Of a DNA stretch of 64,000 bases, positions 17,018 through 25,608 are shown one piece after another. The stretch lies in the NCBI GenBank assembly GCA_947371015.1, contig CANBNK010000005.1, positions 1 through 64,000 on the forward strand. Direction: 5' to 3'. The notes beneath the pieces were generated by a model. The model saw only the letters and a list, made by a program, of their open reading frames with translations. It was not told where the DNA came from and did not search any database. This DNA is from Acetobacteraceae bacterium (GTDB lineage Bacteria; Pseudomonadota; Alphaproteobacteria; Acetobacterales; Acetobacteraceae). Position numbers and translations under genes: made by a program. Position 1 is the first letter of the stretch. The number at the start of each line of letters is the position of its first letter.

Positions 17018-17865
17018 CACGCCACCTCCCACACCACGCCGCCGATGCCGCAGCGGAAGCTGGGCCAGCCGGTATAGCCGAAGCTCTCGCCCTGCCGCTC
17101 TCCGATGGCGCCCATGACGATGAACCAGGACAGCACTTCGGCGGTGCCGCCAAGCCCGGCCTGCTCCATGCGCGGGATGGTGATTTCCCGCAGGAAGGTC
17201 GCGTGGTCCGGCTCGCTCGCCAACTTCAGGAACAGCTGATCGAATTCCTCGTCGATCTTGTAGTAGCGCGCGCCGCCGGGCTCATGACTCAACCCGCCGG
17301 AGCCGATCAGCGCCACGCGCAGGCCGGCGGGCATATCCTCGGCGATGCAGCGCGCCACCGCCTGGCCCAGCGCGTAGCAGCGGGCGCCGTCGGGGAAGGG
17401 CGGCACGGTGCAGTTCTGCAAAATCGGCACCACTGGGATGCCGGTGCTGTCCAGCTCCGTCATCACGGTGGGCACCGAGAGGTTGTCGTCGAACTTCAGC
17501 GGCCCGGCCTCGGCATTCATGCGGAAGCCGCGCTTGGTCAGGCCCTTGAACAGCGTGCGCGCCACTTCGGGGTCGCCGGGCACCGCCCAGTCGCGGCAGC
17601 CGATCCATTCCTTGAACCATTCATGCGGGCCGGCATGTTCGGCGGCGTGGCCGATGATGAAGTCTGGATAGGCGGTGATGCGGCTGTTGGTCAGGTGGTC
17701 ATTGGCGAAGACCAGCACGACGTCGGGCTTGGCCGCCCGCAATGCGCGGCCCACCGCGCCGAAGGTGGCGGCGACGACGGCGCGCGCCTCATCCGGCGCC
17801 TTGTCGAACAGGCCGACCACGGCGGGCGCATGCGGAATGCCCGCGGCGAAGACGATCTCGGCCAT
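17017..17865 (-). CDS. LigB-like catalytic subunit of class III extradiol ring-cleavage dioxygenase
   Basis: 282 residues from ATG 17865 with GAGGAGCG upstream. Iron-ligand regions are visible: GIPHAPAVVG near the N-terminus, FANDHLTNS near 60, and the conserved SGGLSHEPGG near 180-190. LigB enzymes open catechol-type rings beside a hydroxyl using Fe(II) and O2, with LigA as partner. The gene lies 10 bp after the LivK-like binding-protein gene. It points to degradation of a dihydroxylated aromatic acid; the exact ring (protocatechuate, gallate or an N-heterocycle) is not readable from sequence. Confidence 0.85.
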   Translation of the reverse strand: MAEIVFAAGIPHAPAVVGLFDKAPDEARAVVAATFGAVGRALRAAKPDVVLVFANDHLTNSRITAYPDFIIGHAAEHAGPHEWFKEWIGCRDWAVPGDPEVARTLFKGLTKRGFRMNAEAGPLKFDDNLSVPTVMTELDSTGIPVVPILQNCTVPPFPDGARCYALGQAVARCIAEDMPAGLRVALIGSGGLSHEPGGARYYKIDEEFDQLFLKLASEPDHATFLREITIPRMEQAGLGGTAEVLSWFIVMGAIGERQGESFGYTGWPSFRCGIGGVVWEVA

Positions 17866-17875
17866 GCTGCGCTCC

Positions 17876-19075
17876 TCAGTCCTGCGGCCGCATCGCGCGG
17901 ACCTCGGCATCGCTGGGCAGGTAGCGCGCGCCATCGGCGTAGGTCGCATCGACCATCACGCCGCGGCCAGCCCGCAGCGCGATCTTGCCGACATACATGC
18001 CCAGCGTGGATTGGTGGTCGCTGGCGCGGAAGGTGATCTGGCCCAGCGGCGTCGGCAGCGTCATGCCTTCCAGCGCGCCGACGAATTGTTCTGCGCCGGT
18101 GCCTCCGGCCTTGCGCAACGCCGCAGCCACGGCATGCAGCGTGACATAGCCGCTGAGCGAGCCGGCGCGCGGCGTGTCCTTGGCCGCCGCGCGATACGCG
18201 CTGACAAATGCCTGGTGCGCCGGCGTGTTGATCTGCTCCCACGGGTAACCGGTGACGATCCAGCCGGCCGGCGCTTCGTCGCCCAGCGGGTCCAGGAATT
18301 CCGGCTGCCCGGTCAGCACGCTGCACACGCTGCGGCGCTCGAACAGGCCGATGTCGTTGCCGGCACGCACCAGGCGGGCCAGGTCGGGGCCGAAGGTGGC
18401 GTTGAACATGGCGTCCGGCCGCAGCGTCAGCAGCGCCTGCGCCACCGGCCCGCCTTCCAGCCGGCCGAAGGCGGGGAACTGCTCGCCCACCCATTCCACG
18501 TCCGGCCGCACCGCGCTCAGCAGCTTTTTGAAGCTTTCGGTGGCGGAGAGGCCGAACTCGTAATTCGGCGCCACCGCGGCCCAGCGCTTGGCCGGGAGCT
18601 TGGCCGCCTGTTCCGCCAGCATCGCCGCCTGCATGTAGGTGCTGGTGCGGGTGCGGAAGGTGTAGCGATTGCCCTGGCGCCAGGTCAGCGCGTCGGACAG
18701 TGCTTCGGCGGCCAGGAAGGGCAGCTTGTTGCGCTTGGCGAAGTCACCCACCGCCAGCCCGATGTTGGAGGCGAAGGTGCCGGTCAGCGCCACCACCTTC
18801 TCCGACGCATGCAACTCGGCGGCGTGGCGCACCGCGTCATCCGGCTTGCCGCCATCGTCGCGCAGCAGCAGTTCCAGTGGCCGGCCGAGCACACCGCCGC
18901 CGGCGTTGATTTCTGCCAGTGCCAGGTGCAGCCCATGGCGGTACGGCGTGGTGAAGGCGGCCTGGCCGGTATAGCTGTTGATGTCGCCGATCTTGATCGG
19001 ACCCGACTGCGCGCGGGCCAGCGTCGGCGCGGCAAGGCTTGCGCCCAGCAGGGTGCGCCTGGTGAGGTTGCTCAT
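17876..19075 (-). CDS. LivK-type ABC substrate-binding protein
   Basis: 399 residues with a twin-arginine-like leader (MSNLTRRTLLGASLAAPTLARAQ). The mature part begins IKIGDINSYTGQAAF and continues ALAEINAGGGVLGRPLELLLRDDGG, the pattern of branched-chain amino acid / aromatic-acid receptors of the HAAT family. Its ATG overlaps the MBL gene stop (ATGA). No LivHMGF components are in the window, so the permease must be encoded elsewhere. As part of the ring-cleavage operon it probably binds the pathway substrate. Confidence 0.85.
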   Translation of the reverse strand: MSNLTRRTLLGASLAAPTLARAQSGPIKIGDINSYTGQAAFTTPYRHGLHLALAEINAGGGVLGRPLELLLRDDGGKPDDAVRHAAELHASEKVVALTGTFASNIGLAVGDFAKRNKLPFLAAEALSDALTWRQGNRYTFRTRTSTYMQAAMLAEQAAKLPAKRWAAVAPNYEFGLSATESFKKLLSAVRPDVEWVGEQFPAFGRLEGGPVAQALLTLRPDAMFNATFGPDLARLVRAGNDIGLFERRSVCSVLTGQPEFLDPLGDEAPAGWIVTGYPWEQINTPAHQAFVSAYRAAAKDTPRAGSLSGYVTLHAVAAALRKAGGTGAEQFVGALEGMTLPTPLGQITFRASDHQSTLGMYVGKIALRAGRGVMVDATYADGARYLPSDAEVRAMRPQD

Positions 19076-19953
19076 GCGGATGCTCCTGCGGTGGGGATGA
19101 AGGATCGGGCGCCCTGCGCCACATGCATTTCGGCGACGGGGTTGCGGCCGGCGACCCAGCTGGGGTTGCGCTGGAACACCTGCATATCGTGGCCGGGGAC
19201 GATCCGATGCAGGCGGTCCTCGCCCACCGTGGCGCGCAGGCGTTCATAGCCGCGCAGCAGGTTCCAGCCATTGCCCTGGTGGTAGCCCGGCGGCCACATG
19301 CGCTCGATGTTCGGGTAGCTGGCCAGCGCATCGCCGGCCAGCACGAAGGCGCCGTCCGGCGTCGTCACCTCAACCCATTGCGAGCCGAAGGTGTGGCTCT
19401 CGGCTTCCAGTCGCAGCGTGATGCCGGGCGCCACCTCGGTATCGCCCTCCACGAAGCGGACGCGGCCGGCGGCGATGGCACGCTCGAAGGTGGCGATGTC
19501 GTTGAGGTTCAACGATGACAGCACCCAGGAGGACTTGCCCGCCGAGGTATCCGGCAATTGCGCCAACGCGGCGCGCCAGGCCTCGTATTCGCTGCGTTGC
19601 AGGATGATTTCGGCGCGCGGGAAGGCATCAAGGTTGCCGGCGTGGTCGAAGTGCAGGTGGGTCAGCAGAATGGTGTCGACATCGGCCGGCGTCAGCCCGA
19701 CCTTGGCCAGCACCTCGTCGGGTGTCTCGACATCGGCGAAGCGCTTGCCGGTCATCGAATCGCCGCCGGCGAAGCCGGTATCCACCAGGTACACATGGCG
19801 CTGCGGCCCGGCCGGGACGATGGCCGAGTACATCATGGGGATCTCATGCGTGCCGGCATTGCTGGCCACCGGCGAGCCTTGGGTGAAGTCGCGCGGCAGG
19901 GTGCCCTTGGCGAAGCAGAAGCTCCAGATCGAATGGTCCACCATCGCCGCCAT
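19072..19953 (-). CDS. Metallo-beta-lactamase-fold hydrolase (lactonase-like)
   Basis: 293 residues from ATG 19953, preceded by GGGGG; ATG 19944 is an alternative. The zinc motif HLHFDHAG is intact, with a preceding LVDTGFAGGDS and later ligand regions LEAESHTFGSQWV, LAGDALAS and IVPGHDMQVF. It belongs to the N-acyl-homoserine-lactonase / lactone hydrolase group. It is the first gene of the eight-gene operon, so hydrolysis of a lactone intermediate is more likely than quorum quenching (inference). The 143-bp region upstream is shared with the divergent creatininase-like gene. Confidence 0.8.
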   Translation of the reverse strand: MAAMVDHSIWSFCFAKGTLPRDFTQGSPVASNAGTHEIPMMYSAIVPAGPQRHVYLVDTGFAGGDSMTGKRFADVETPDEVLAKVGLTPADVDTILLTHLHFDHAGNLDAFPRAEIILQRSEYEAWRAALAQLPDTSAGKSSWVLSSLNLNDIATFERAIAAGRVRFVEGDTEVAPGITLRLEAESHTFGSQWVEVTTPDGAFVLAGDALASYPNIERMWPPGYHQGNGWNLLRGYERLRATVGEDRLHRIVPGHDMQVFQRNPSWVAGRNPVAEMHVAQGARSFIPTAGASA

Positions 19954-20044
19954 GCACACCCCCAATGCCCCGAGCGATGATCTTCCGTCGCGGCGGCGAG
20001 GCGCGCAAGACGGGCGTCGCGGCATCAGCCGCGCCAAGTGTCCA

Positions 20045-20076
20045 TTGACAGTAGGGAAGTAGGGCCGTCCGATACC
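20045..20076 (+). promoter_or_regulatory. Possible sigma-70-like promoter of the creatininase-like gene
   Basis: A perfect TTGACA lies at 20045-20050, with a GATACC (20071-20076) or TCCGAT (20068-20073) sequence at the -10 distance. The -10 match and spacing (17-20 bp) are weak. A GGGAG ribosome site at 20085-20089 precedes ATG 20097. Confidence 0.3.
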
Positions 20077-20096
20077 GCAGCAACGGGAGCCATGGC

Positions 20097-20939
20097 ATGA
20101 GCGGCACTTTGGGACCGGATGGCGGCATTTCCATCCTTGCAGGCACCATGGCGGAGATGACCGCCGACGAGGTCGCCGCCGCCGCCAAGGCCGGTGCGGT
20201 CGCGCTCTGGGCCTTCGGCGTCATCGAGCAGCACGGCCCGCATCTGCCCACCGGCACTGACATCTACCTGCCCGCAGCCAAGCTGCGGCGGACGCGCGTG
20301 CTGCTGGCCGAACGCGCCATTACCGCTTTGATCGTGCCGGCCTACTACTGGGGCGTGAACCACGTCTCCGGCGCCTTCCCGGCTTCGCCCCGCGTGCGGC
20401 CGGAAGTGATGGCGGAACTGATGAGCGACGTGATCGGTAGCCTGTCGGATGATGGCTTCCGGCACCTGTTCTGCGTCACCGGCCATGGCGATGCCGAGCA
20501 CAACCGCACCATCCATGAGGGCATTCGCCGTGGCAGTGCCGGCCGGCCGATCCGCGCCAGCTTCCTGGCCGATGTGGGCATGGTGAAGCGCCTGGGCTTC
20601 GCCGCCGATGATGCGCTGGTGACGCCGTTCCAACCGGCGCCGAGCGGCCCGGCGCGGCCCTACATGGATGTGCATGCCGGCGAGTGGGAAACCTCCGCCA
20701 TGCTGGCAACTCATCCGGCGCTGGTGCGCGACGCCGTGCTGCCCAGCCTGGTGCCGACCAACTTCGAGCTGGAAGACCTGATGGAATGGCGGCGCGGGCT
20801 TGAACACGCCAAGCGCAAGACGCCGCTGGGCTATCTCGGCGACCCCGCCGCCGCCAGCCTGGAACAGGGCCAGCGCAGCCTGGAGGCGCAATGCGTCGCC
20901 ATGGCGGACGCCATCGCCGCGCGCGTTGCCGTTGTTTGA
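20097..20939 (+). CDS. Creatininase-family amidohydrolase
   Basis: 280 residues. It carries the creatininase metal motifs: EQHGPHLPTGTD near 43-54, NHVSGAFPASPR, VTGHGDAEHNR near 122-132 and the final HAGEWETSAML near 198. Creatininase and its relatives (such as MftE and 2-amino-5-formylamino-pyrimidine hydrolases) cleave cyclic or linear amides using Zn or Mn. The true substrate is not determined. It is divergent from the catabolic operon and upstream of a peptide-type binding protein. A REP-like palindrome begins 4 bp after its stop. Confidence 0.8.
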   Translation: MSGTLGPDGGISILAGTMAEMTADEVAAAAKAGAVALWAFGVIEQHGPHLPTGTDIYLPAAKLRRTRVLLAERAITALIVPAYYWGVNHVSGAFPASPRVRPEVMAELMSDVIGSLSDDGFRHLFCVTGHGDAEHNRTIHEGIRRGSAGRPIRASFLADVGMVKRLGFAADDALVTPFQPAPSGPARPYMDVHAGEWETSAMLATHPALVRDAVLPSLVPTNFELEDLMEWRRGLEHAKRKTPLGYLGDPAAASLEQGQRSLEAQCVAMADAIAARVAVV

Positions 20940-20943
20940 GAGA

Positions 20944-20982
20944 CTGATTCACCGCTCATGCGATTCCGCCTCAGGCGATCAC
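20944..20982. repeat. REP-like 39-bp palindrome, copy A
   Basis: Starts CTGATTCACCGCTC and ends GGCGATCAC. It is the same length and pattern as copies at 25563-25601, 43675-43713 and 46002-46040. It begins 4 bp after the creatininase-like stop codon, and its upstream GAGAGA is shared with the copy at 43675. Confidence 0.7.
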
Positions 20983-21005
20983 GCGCTAGCTGAAGGATGC
21001 CACCG

Positions 21006-22580
21006 ATGCTGACCCGTCGTTCCGCCCTGGTCGCCGCTGCCGCGCTGACCGCACCGCGCGTGCAGGCCCAACCGGCGCGGGTGCTGAAGTTCATCCCGCA
21101 CAGCAACCTGATCAGCCTGGACCCGATCTGGACGCCGGCTGCCATTGTCCGCAACCACGGCTACATGGTGTGGGACACGCTGTATGGCGTGGACGACGCC
21201 TATCGCCCGCAACCGCAGATGGCGGCGGGCCATGTCTTCGAGAACGAGGACCGCACCTGCACCATCACGCTGCGCGACGGCCTGCGGTTCCATGACGGCG
21301 AGCTGGTCCGCGCGCAGGATGCCGTCGTCAGCCTGCAACGCTGGATGCGCCGCGCCTCGGTCGGCCAGAAGCTGGCGGAGCTGACCGAGGAGCTGGTGGC
21401 GCTGGACGACAAGCGGCTGCGCTTCCGGCTGAAGCGACGTTTCCCGCATTTGATCCGCGCGCTGGGCCAGGTCTCGGTGCCGGTGCCCTTCATCATGCCG
21501 GAGCGGCTGGCGCGGACCGACCCGTTCCAGCAGGTGCGGGAAGCGGTTGGATCCGGCCCGTTCCGCTTCCTGCCCGGCGAGTTCAATCCCGGCAGCCGCG
21601 TGGCCTATGAACGCTTCGCCCAGTACCAGCCAGTGGCCAGCGGCACGCCCAGCCTGGTCGCCGGGCCGAAGCAGGTGCATCTCGACCGCGTCGAGTGGCA
21701 CATCATCCCCGATGCGCAGACCGCCGCCAACGCATTGCTGGCCGGCGAGGTCGATTGGTTCGAGGCGCCGCCGACCGAGTTGGAGGGCCTGCTGGCCCGC
21801 AACCGCGCGATTTCCGTGGAGGCGGCCGAGACGCTGCCGCGCCCGGCGCTGATGCGGTTGAACCAGCTGCACGCGCCGATCAGCGATGTGCGCGTACGCC
21901 GCGCCCTGTTGCCGGCGCTGAATCAGGCGGATTTCATGGCCGCGCTGGTCGGGCCGGAACCGTCGCGCTACGCGGCCGATCTCGGCGTCTACACGCCCGG
22001 CTCACCCTATGCCTCCCGCGCCGGGCTGGAGCCGCTGCTCGGCCCGCGCAACCTGGACCGCGCCAAGGCCATGCTGAAGGAGGCCGGCTATACCGATGCA
22101 CCGGTGCGGCTGCTCGGCGCCATGGACGTGCCGGCGCAGGCCGCGTTGGCGCAGGTCGGCGCCGACCTGTTCCGTCGGCTGGGCATGAACCTCGACTTCG
22201 TCGCCACCGACTGGGGCACGCTGCTTGGCCGCACCGCCAACCGGGAGCCGTTGGATAAGGGCGGTTGGTCCGCCTACTGCACCTTCTTCCCGGGGCTGGA
22301 GTTCATCGACCCCGGCGCCCACCTGGTGCTGCGCGGCAACGGCCTGGCCGGCGCCAATGGCTGGCCGAACTCGCCCCGGCTGGAAACCCTGCGGGAAGAA
22401 TGGTTCCAGGCGCCGGACGAAGCAAGCGAACGCCGCATCGCCACCGAGATGCAGCGCGTGGCGCTGGAGGAAGTGATCTTCGTGCCACTTGGCGCCTATA
22501 CCTCCCGAACCGCGATCAAGAAGTCGCTGACCGGGCGCATCCCCGGCCTGCCGGTGGCCTGGAACCTGAAGCAGGGCTGA
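21006..22580 (+). CDS. Family 5 (DppA/OppA-type) periplasmic binding protein
   Basis: 524 residues from ATG 21006, chosen because AAGGA lies 8 nt upstream; ATG 20997 is too close to it. The leader is MLTRRSALVAAAALTAPRVQAQ. Family 5 features include NLISLDPIWTPAAIVRNHGYMVWDTLYG, the RDGLRFHDGELVRAQDAV block and GSGPFRFLPGEFNPGSR. It binds oligopeptides or other bulky solutes. No permease or ATPase follows; the next genes encode Bug proteins, so it is an orphan receptor here. Confidence 0.9.
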   Translation: MLTRRSALVAAAALTAPRVQAQPARVLKFIPHSNLISLDPIWTPAAIVRNHGYMVWDTLYGVDDAYRPQPQMAAGHVFENEDRTCTITLRDGLRFHDGELVRAQDAVVSLQRWMRRASVGQKLAELTEELVALDDKRLRFRLKRRFPHLIRALGQVSVPVPFIMPERLARTDPFQQVREAVGSGPFRFLPGEFNPGSRVAYERFAQYQPVASGTPSLVAGPKQVHLDRVEWHIIPDAQTAANALLAGEVDWFEAPPTELEGLLARNRAISVEAAETLPRPALMRLNQLHAPISDVRVRRALLPALNQADFMAALVGPEPSRYAADLGVYTPGSPYASRAGLEPLLGPRNLDRAKAMLKEAGYTDAPVRLLGAMDVPAQAALAQVGADLFRRLGMNLDFVATDWGTLLGRTANREPLDKGGWSAYCTFFPGLEFIDPGAHLVLRGNGLAGANGWPNSPRLETLREEWFQAPDEASERRIATEMQRVALEEVIFVPLGAYTSRTAIKKSLTGRIPGLPVAWNLKQG

Positions 22581-22637
22581 CCGCGACAGCCGCCCCACCG
22601 CGCGTTAGGCTGCGCCCAAAGTGGAGGGAATGCAGCG

Positions 22638-23609
22638 ATGATCAAGCGGCGCGCCGCGGTGGGCCTGGCGGCCGCCGCGCTTCTGGCCCGGCCTGGCCTG
22701 GCGCAGGATGCCTCCTGGCCCGACCGGCCGTTGCGCCTGGTGGTGCCCTACGCCCCCGGCGGCACCAACGACCTGGCCGCGCGGCTGCTGGCGCAGCGCT
22801 TCACCGAAGCCTTCGGCCAGCCGGCGGTGGTGGAGAACCGCCCGGGCGCCCAGGCCGTGCTGGGCACCGAATTGGTGGCGCGGGCGAAGCCGGATGGTCT
22901 GACCCTGCTGGTCGCCGCCAGCGGTCCCATCGTGTTCAACCCCGCCACCAATGACCGCCTGGCCTACGACCCGCTGCGCGACCTGGCGCCGGTTTCCCTG
23001 CTGGTCAGCTTCCCGCTGATGCTGCTGGTGGCCGCCGACAGCCCGCATCGCACCCTGGCTGACCTGGTGGCCCATGCCCGCGCCAACCCGGACCGGGCGA
23101 ATTACGGCTCACCCGCGGCCTCCATGCAGTTGGCGACGGAGTTGTTCAACCAGCGCGCCGGCACGCGCTTCCAGCAGGTGGCATATCGCGGCAGTGCCGA
23201 GATCGTTAACGCGGTGGCGAGCGGCGAGTTGAGCATGGCCTTCCTCGACATGGCGCCGGTGGCGGGCGCGCTGGCCGGCGGCCGGGTGCGGGCGCTGGCC
23301 GTCACCGCGGCGGCGCGGCTACCGAGCCACCCGGATGTGCCGACCATGGCGGAGGCCGGCTTCCCCGACATGCTGGTGGAGTTCTGGGTTGGGCTGCTGG
23401 CGCCGGGCGGCACGCCGCCGGGCATCGTGGCGCGGTTGCACGCGGAATGCGCCCGGCTGGTCGCCTCGCCGGCCTATCGGGAGCGGATGACGACGCTGTT
23501 CTCCCGCCCCGTCGCCACCACGCCGGAGGAGATGCGCGCGCTGATCGGCCGCGAGATCGCGCTGTGGCGCGGCGTGGCGCGGGCCGGTGGCATCCGCATG
23601 GAAAACTGA
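22638..23609 (+). CDS. Bug/TctC-family periplasmic solute-binding protein
   Basis: 323 residues; GGAGGGAA lies upstream of ATG 22638. The leader is MIKRRAAVGLAAAALLARPGLAQ. The family blocks are RPLRLVVPYAPGGTNDLAAR, ENRPGAQAVLGTELVARAKPDG and the late VPTMAEAGFPDMLVEFWVGL. It is an orphan binding protein without TctA/TctB. It lies 57 bp after the DppA-like gene. Confidence 0.9.
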   Translation: MIKRRAAVGLAAAALLARPGLAQDASWPDRPLRLVVPYAPGGTNDLAARLLAQRFTEAFGQPAVVENRPGAQAVLGTELVARAKPDGLTLLVAASGPIVFNPATNDRLAYDPLRDLAPVSLLVSFPLMLLVAADSPHRTLADLVAHARANPDRANYGSPAASMQLATELFNQRAGTRFQQVAYRGSAEIVNAVASGELSMAFLDMAPVAGALAGGRVRALAVTAAARLPSHPDVPTMAEAGFPDMLVEFWVGLLAPGGTPPGIVARLHAECARLVASPAYRERMTTLFSRPVATTPEEMRALIGREIALWRGVARAGGIRMEN

Positions 23610-23693
23610 GACGGAAATGGGTTGCCCGCCACCGGGGGGCATGGTGACCTCGGCGCAGTCGTTGCCACGGGAGATGCCGCCCTGCCTGCCCGG

Positions 23694-24668
23694 ATGAAGC
23701 CGCCCCTTGCCGGGCGCCGCGCGCTGCTCGCCACCCCGCTGCTGCTGCCAGGCCTGGCGCGGGCGCAGCAGGGCTGGCCGGACCGGCCGGTGCGCCTGAT
23801 CAACCCCTGGCCACCTGGTGGCCCCGCCGATTTGGTGGCGCGGCCCTTGATCCAGCGACTCAGCGAGACGCTGGGCAAGCCGATGGTGATGGAGAACCGG
23901 CCGGGCGCCAATGGCACCATCGCCACCGGCATGGCCGCGCGCGCAGCGCCGGATGGCTACAGCGTGCTGTTCAGCCATGCCGGGCCGATGACGATCGCGC
24001 CCTGCTTCCAGTCCAACATTCCCTACGACCCGGAGAAGGACCTGCTGCCGGTGACGCAACTGGTGTCCTCGCCGCTGGTGCTGGTGACGCGCATGGACCT
24101 GGGCGCCGACGACGTGCCTGGGCTGGTGGCCCGCGCCAAGGCGGCGGCGCAACCGCTCAGCTATGGCTCGGTCGGCCCGGCCAGCACCACGCACCTGGCC
24201 GGGGAGATGCTGGCGCGGATGTCCGGCGCCACGCTGCTGCACGTGCCCTATACCGGCAGCACGCAGCCGATCACGGACATGATGGCGGGGCGCATCGACT
24301 TCGGCTTCTTCAACATCGGCGCCGTGATGGGGCATGTGGAGGCGGGGCGGCTGAAGCCACTGGCGGTTTCCACGCTGAAGCGCAGCGGCCGGCTGCCCAA
24401 CCTGCCGGCGGTGGCGGAGAGCTATGCGGGGTTCGAGGTGAACTCCTGGTACGGCATCATGCTGCCGGCTGGCACGCCGCGCTGGCTGGTGGACCGCTTC
24501 CACCACGAGTTCACCGAGGCGCTGAAGCGGCCGGAGGTAAGTCGCGTGTTCCTCGACAACGGGCTGGACCCCGAGGGCACCACGCCCACGCAATACGCGG
24601 CCAAGATCCACGAGGACCTGGCGCGTTGGCGCGCGCTGGCCCAGGCCACGGGCATTCGCGTTGAGTGA
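23694..24668 (+). CDS. Bug/TctC-family periplasmic solute-binding protein
   Basis: 324 residues from ATG 23694 (MKPPLAGRRALLATPLLLPG leader, cleaved after ARAQ). No strong ribosome site is visible; an in-frame TTG at 23622 would add 24 residues that do not look like leader sequence. Family blocks: RPVRLINPWPPGGPADLVAR, ENRPGANGTIATGMAARAAPDG, GSVGPASTTHLAGEML. It overlaps the next gene by 8 bp. Confidence 0.85.
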   Translation: MKPPLAGRRALLATPLLLPGLARAQQGWPDRPVRLINPWPPGGPADLVARPLIQRLSETLGKPMVMENRPGANGTIATGMAARAAPDGYSVLFSHAGPMTIAPCFQSNIPYDPEKDLLPVTQLVSSPLVLVTRMDLGADDVPGLVARAKAAAQPLSYGSVGPASTTHLAGEMLARMSGATLLHVPYTGSTQPITDMMAGRIDFGFFNIGAVMGHVEAGRLKPLAVSTLKRSGRLPNLPAVAESYAGFEVNSWYGIMLPAGTPRWLVDRFHHEFTEALKRPEVSRVFLDNGLDPEGTTPTQYAAKIHEDLARWRALAQATGIRVE

Positions 24669-25515
24669 GCTGGTGCTGCGCGGCTTCGCCGAGGTGGCGG
24701 AAGGCCAGGTGCATTACCGCCACGCCGGTGCGCGCCATGGTGGCGTGCCGCTGGTGATGCTGCACGCCTCGCCTGGTTCGGCGAAGATGCTGGAGCCGAT
24801 GCTCGCGCAGTTCGGCCGGCAGCGCCGCGTGGTGGCGACGGATACGCTGGGCAATGGAGATTCCTCGCCGCCCCATGGCGCGCCCCCGGGCGAGGCGCCT
24901 GACATGGCCTACTTCGCCGACGCGCATCTGCGCGCGCTGGCGGCGTTGGGCATCGAGCGCTTCGACCTCTACGGCGCGCATACCGGCGCCAACATCGCCT
25001 GCGAGATGGCCATCGCCGCACCGCATCGCGTGCGGCGGCTGATCCTGGATGGCGTTTCGCTGTACAGCGCCGAGGAACGCGCGGATATGCTGGTCAACTA
25101 CGCGCCGCCGGTGCCGTTGGACCAGAATGGCAGCCAGCTCAACTGGGTCTGGCACTTCGTCCGCGACGCCTTCCTGTACTGGCCGTGGTACCGGCGCGGT
25201 GCCAGCAACCGCCGCGCCATCGGCCTGCCCAGCGCGGATGACCTGCACGACAAGGCGGTGGAGGTGCTGAAGGCGATCCGTAGCTATCACCTGAGCTACA
25301 ACGCCGCGATCCGGTACGACAAGGCGCCGCGCCTGCCGCTGGTGGCGGTGCCGACGCTGCTGGCCTGCGCCCGCACTGACATGCTGGTGCAGTACTTCGA
25401 CGAAGTGCAGGCACTGATGCCCGGCGCCGAGCCGCTGCTGACGCCGGGCGCCGGCTCTGCCGCTGCGCTGGCGGAAACCGTGGCGCTGTTCGAGGGCTTC
25501 CTCGACCGGGGCTGA
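24661..25515 (+). CDS. Alpha/beta-hydrolase-fold protein lacking the Ser nucleophile
   Basis: 284 residues from TTG 24661 (GTG 24673 possible); it overlaps the Bug gene stop, so it is probably translationally coupled. The fold is recognisable from MLHASPGSAKM (oxyanion loop), TDTLGNGDS and LYGAHTGANIACEMA. However, the nucleophile elbow reads G105-A-H107-T-G109, with His in place of Ser. No histidine occurs near the C-terminus at the usual catalytic-base position. Either it uses other residues or it is a non-catalytic member. A REP element follows its stop directly. Confidence 0.7.
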   Translation: MSELVLRGFAEVAEGQVHYRHAGARHGGVPLVMLHASPGSAKMLEPMLAQFGRQRRVVATDTLGNGDSSPPHGAPPGEAPDMAYFADAHLRALAALGIERFDLYGAHTGANIACEMAIAAPHRVRRLILDGVSLYSAEERADMLVNYAPPVPLDQNGSQLNWVWHFVRDAFLYWPWYRRGASNRRAIGLPSADDLHDKAVEVLKAIRSYHLSYNAAIRYDKAPRLPLVAVPTLLACARTDMLVQYFDEVQALMPGAEPLLTPGAGSAAALAETVALFEGFLDRG

Positions 25516-25601
25516 GGCATGATCCACGCGAGTGGACCATGCCCAGGCCATTGCTTGGCCGGCTGATTCACCTCTCCGGCGTTGCCGCCGTCGCGGATCA
25601 G
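25516..25601. repeat. Composite repeat: hairpin plus REP-like palindrome, copy C
   Basis: Directly after the hydrolase stop, 25516-25543 forms a 12-bp stem with one mismatch and a GCGA loop (arms GGCATGATCCAC and GTGGACCATGCC). After a 19-bp spacer, 25563-25601 is the 39-bp palindrome starting CTGATTCACC and ending GGATCAG. The same two-part layout, inverted, occurs at 43675-43759. The hairpin may also act as a terminator between the convergent hydrolase and amidase genes. Confidence 0.7.
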
Positions 25602-25608
25602 GCTGCGC

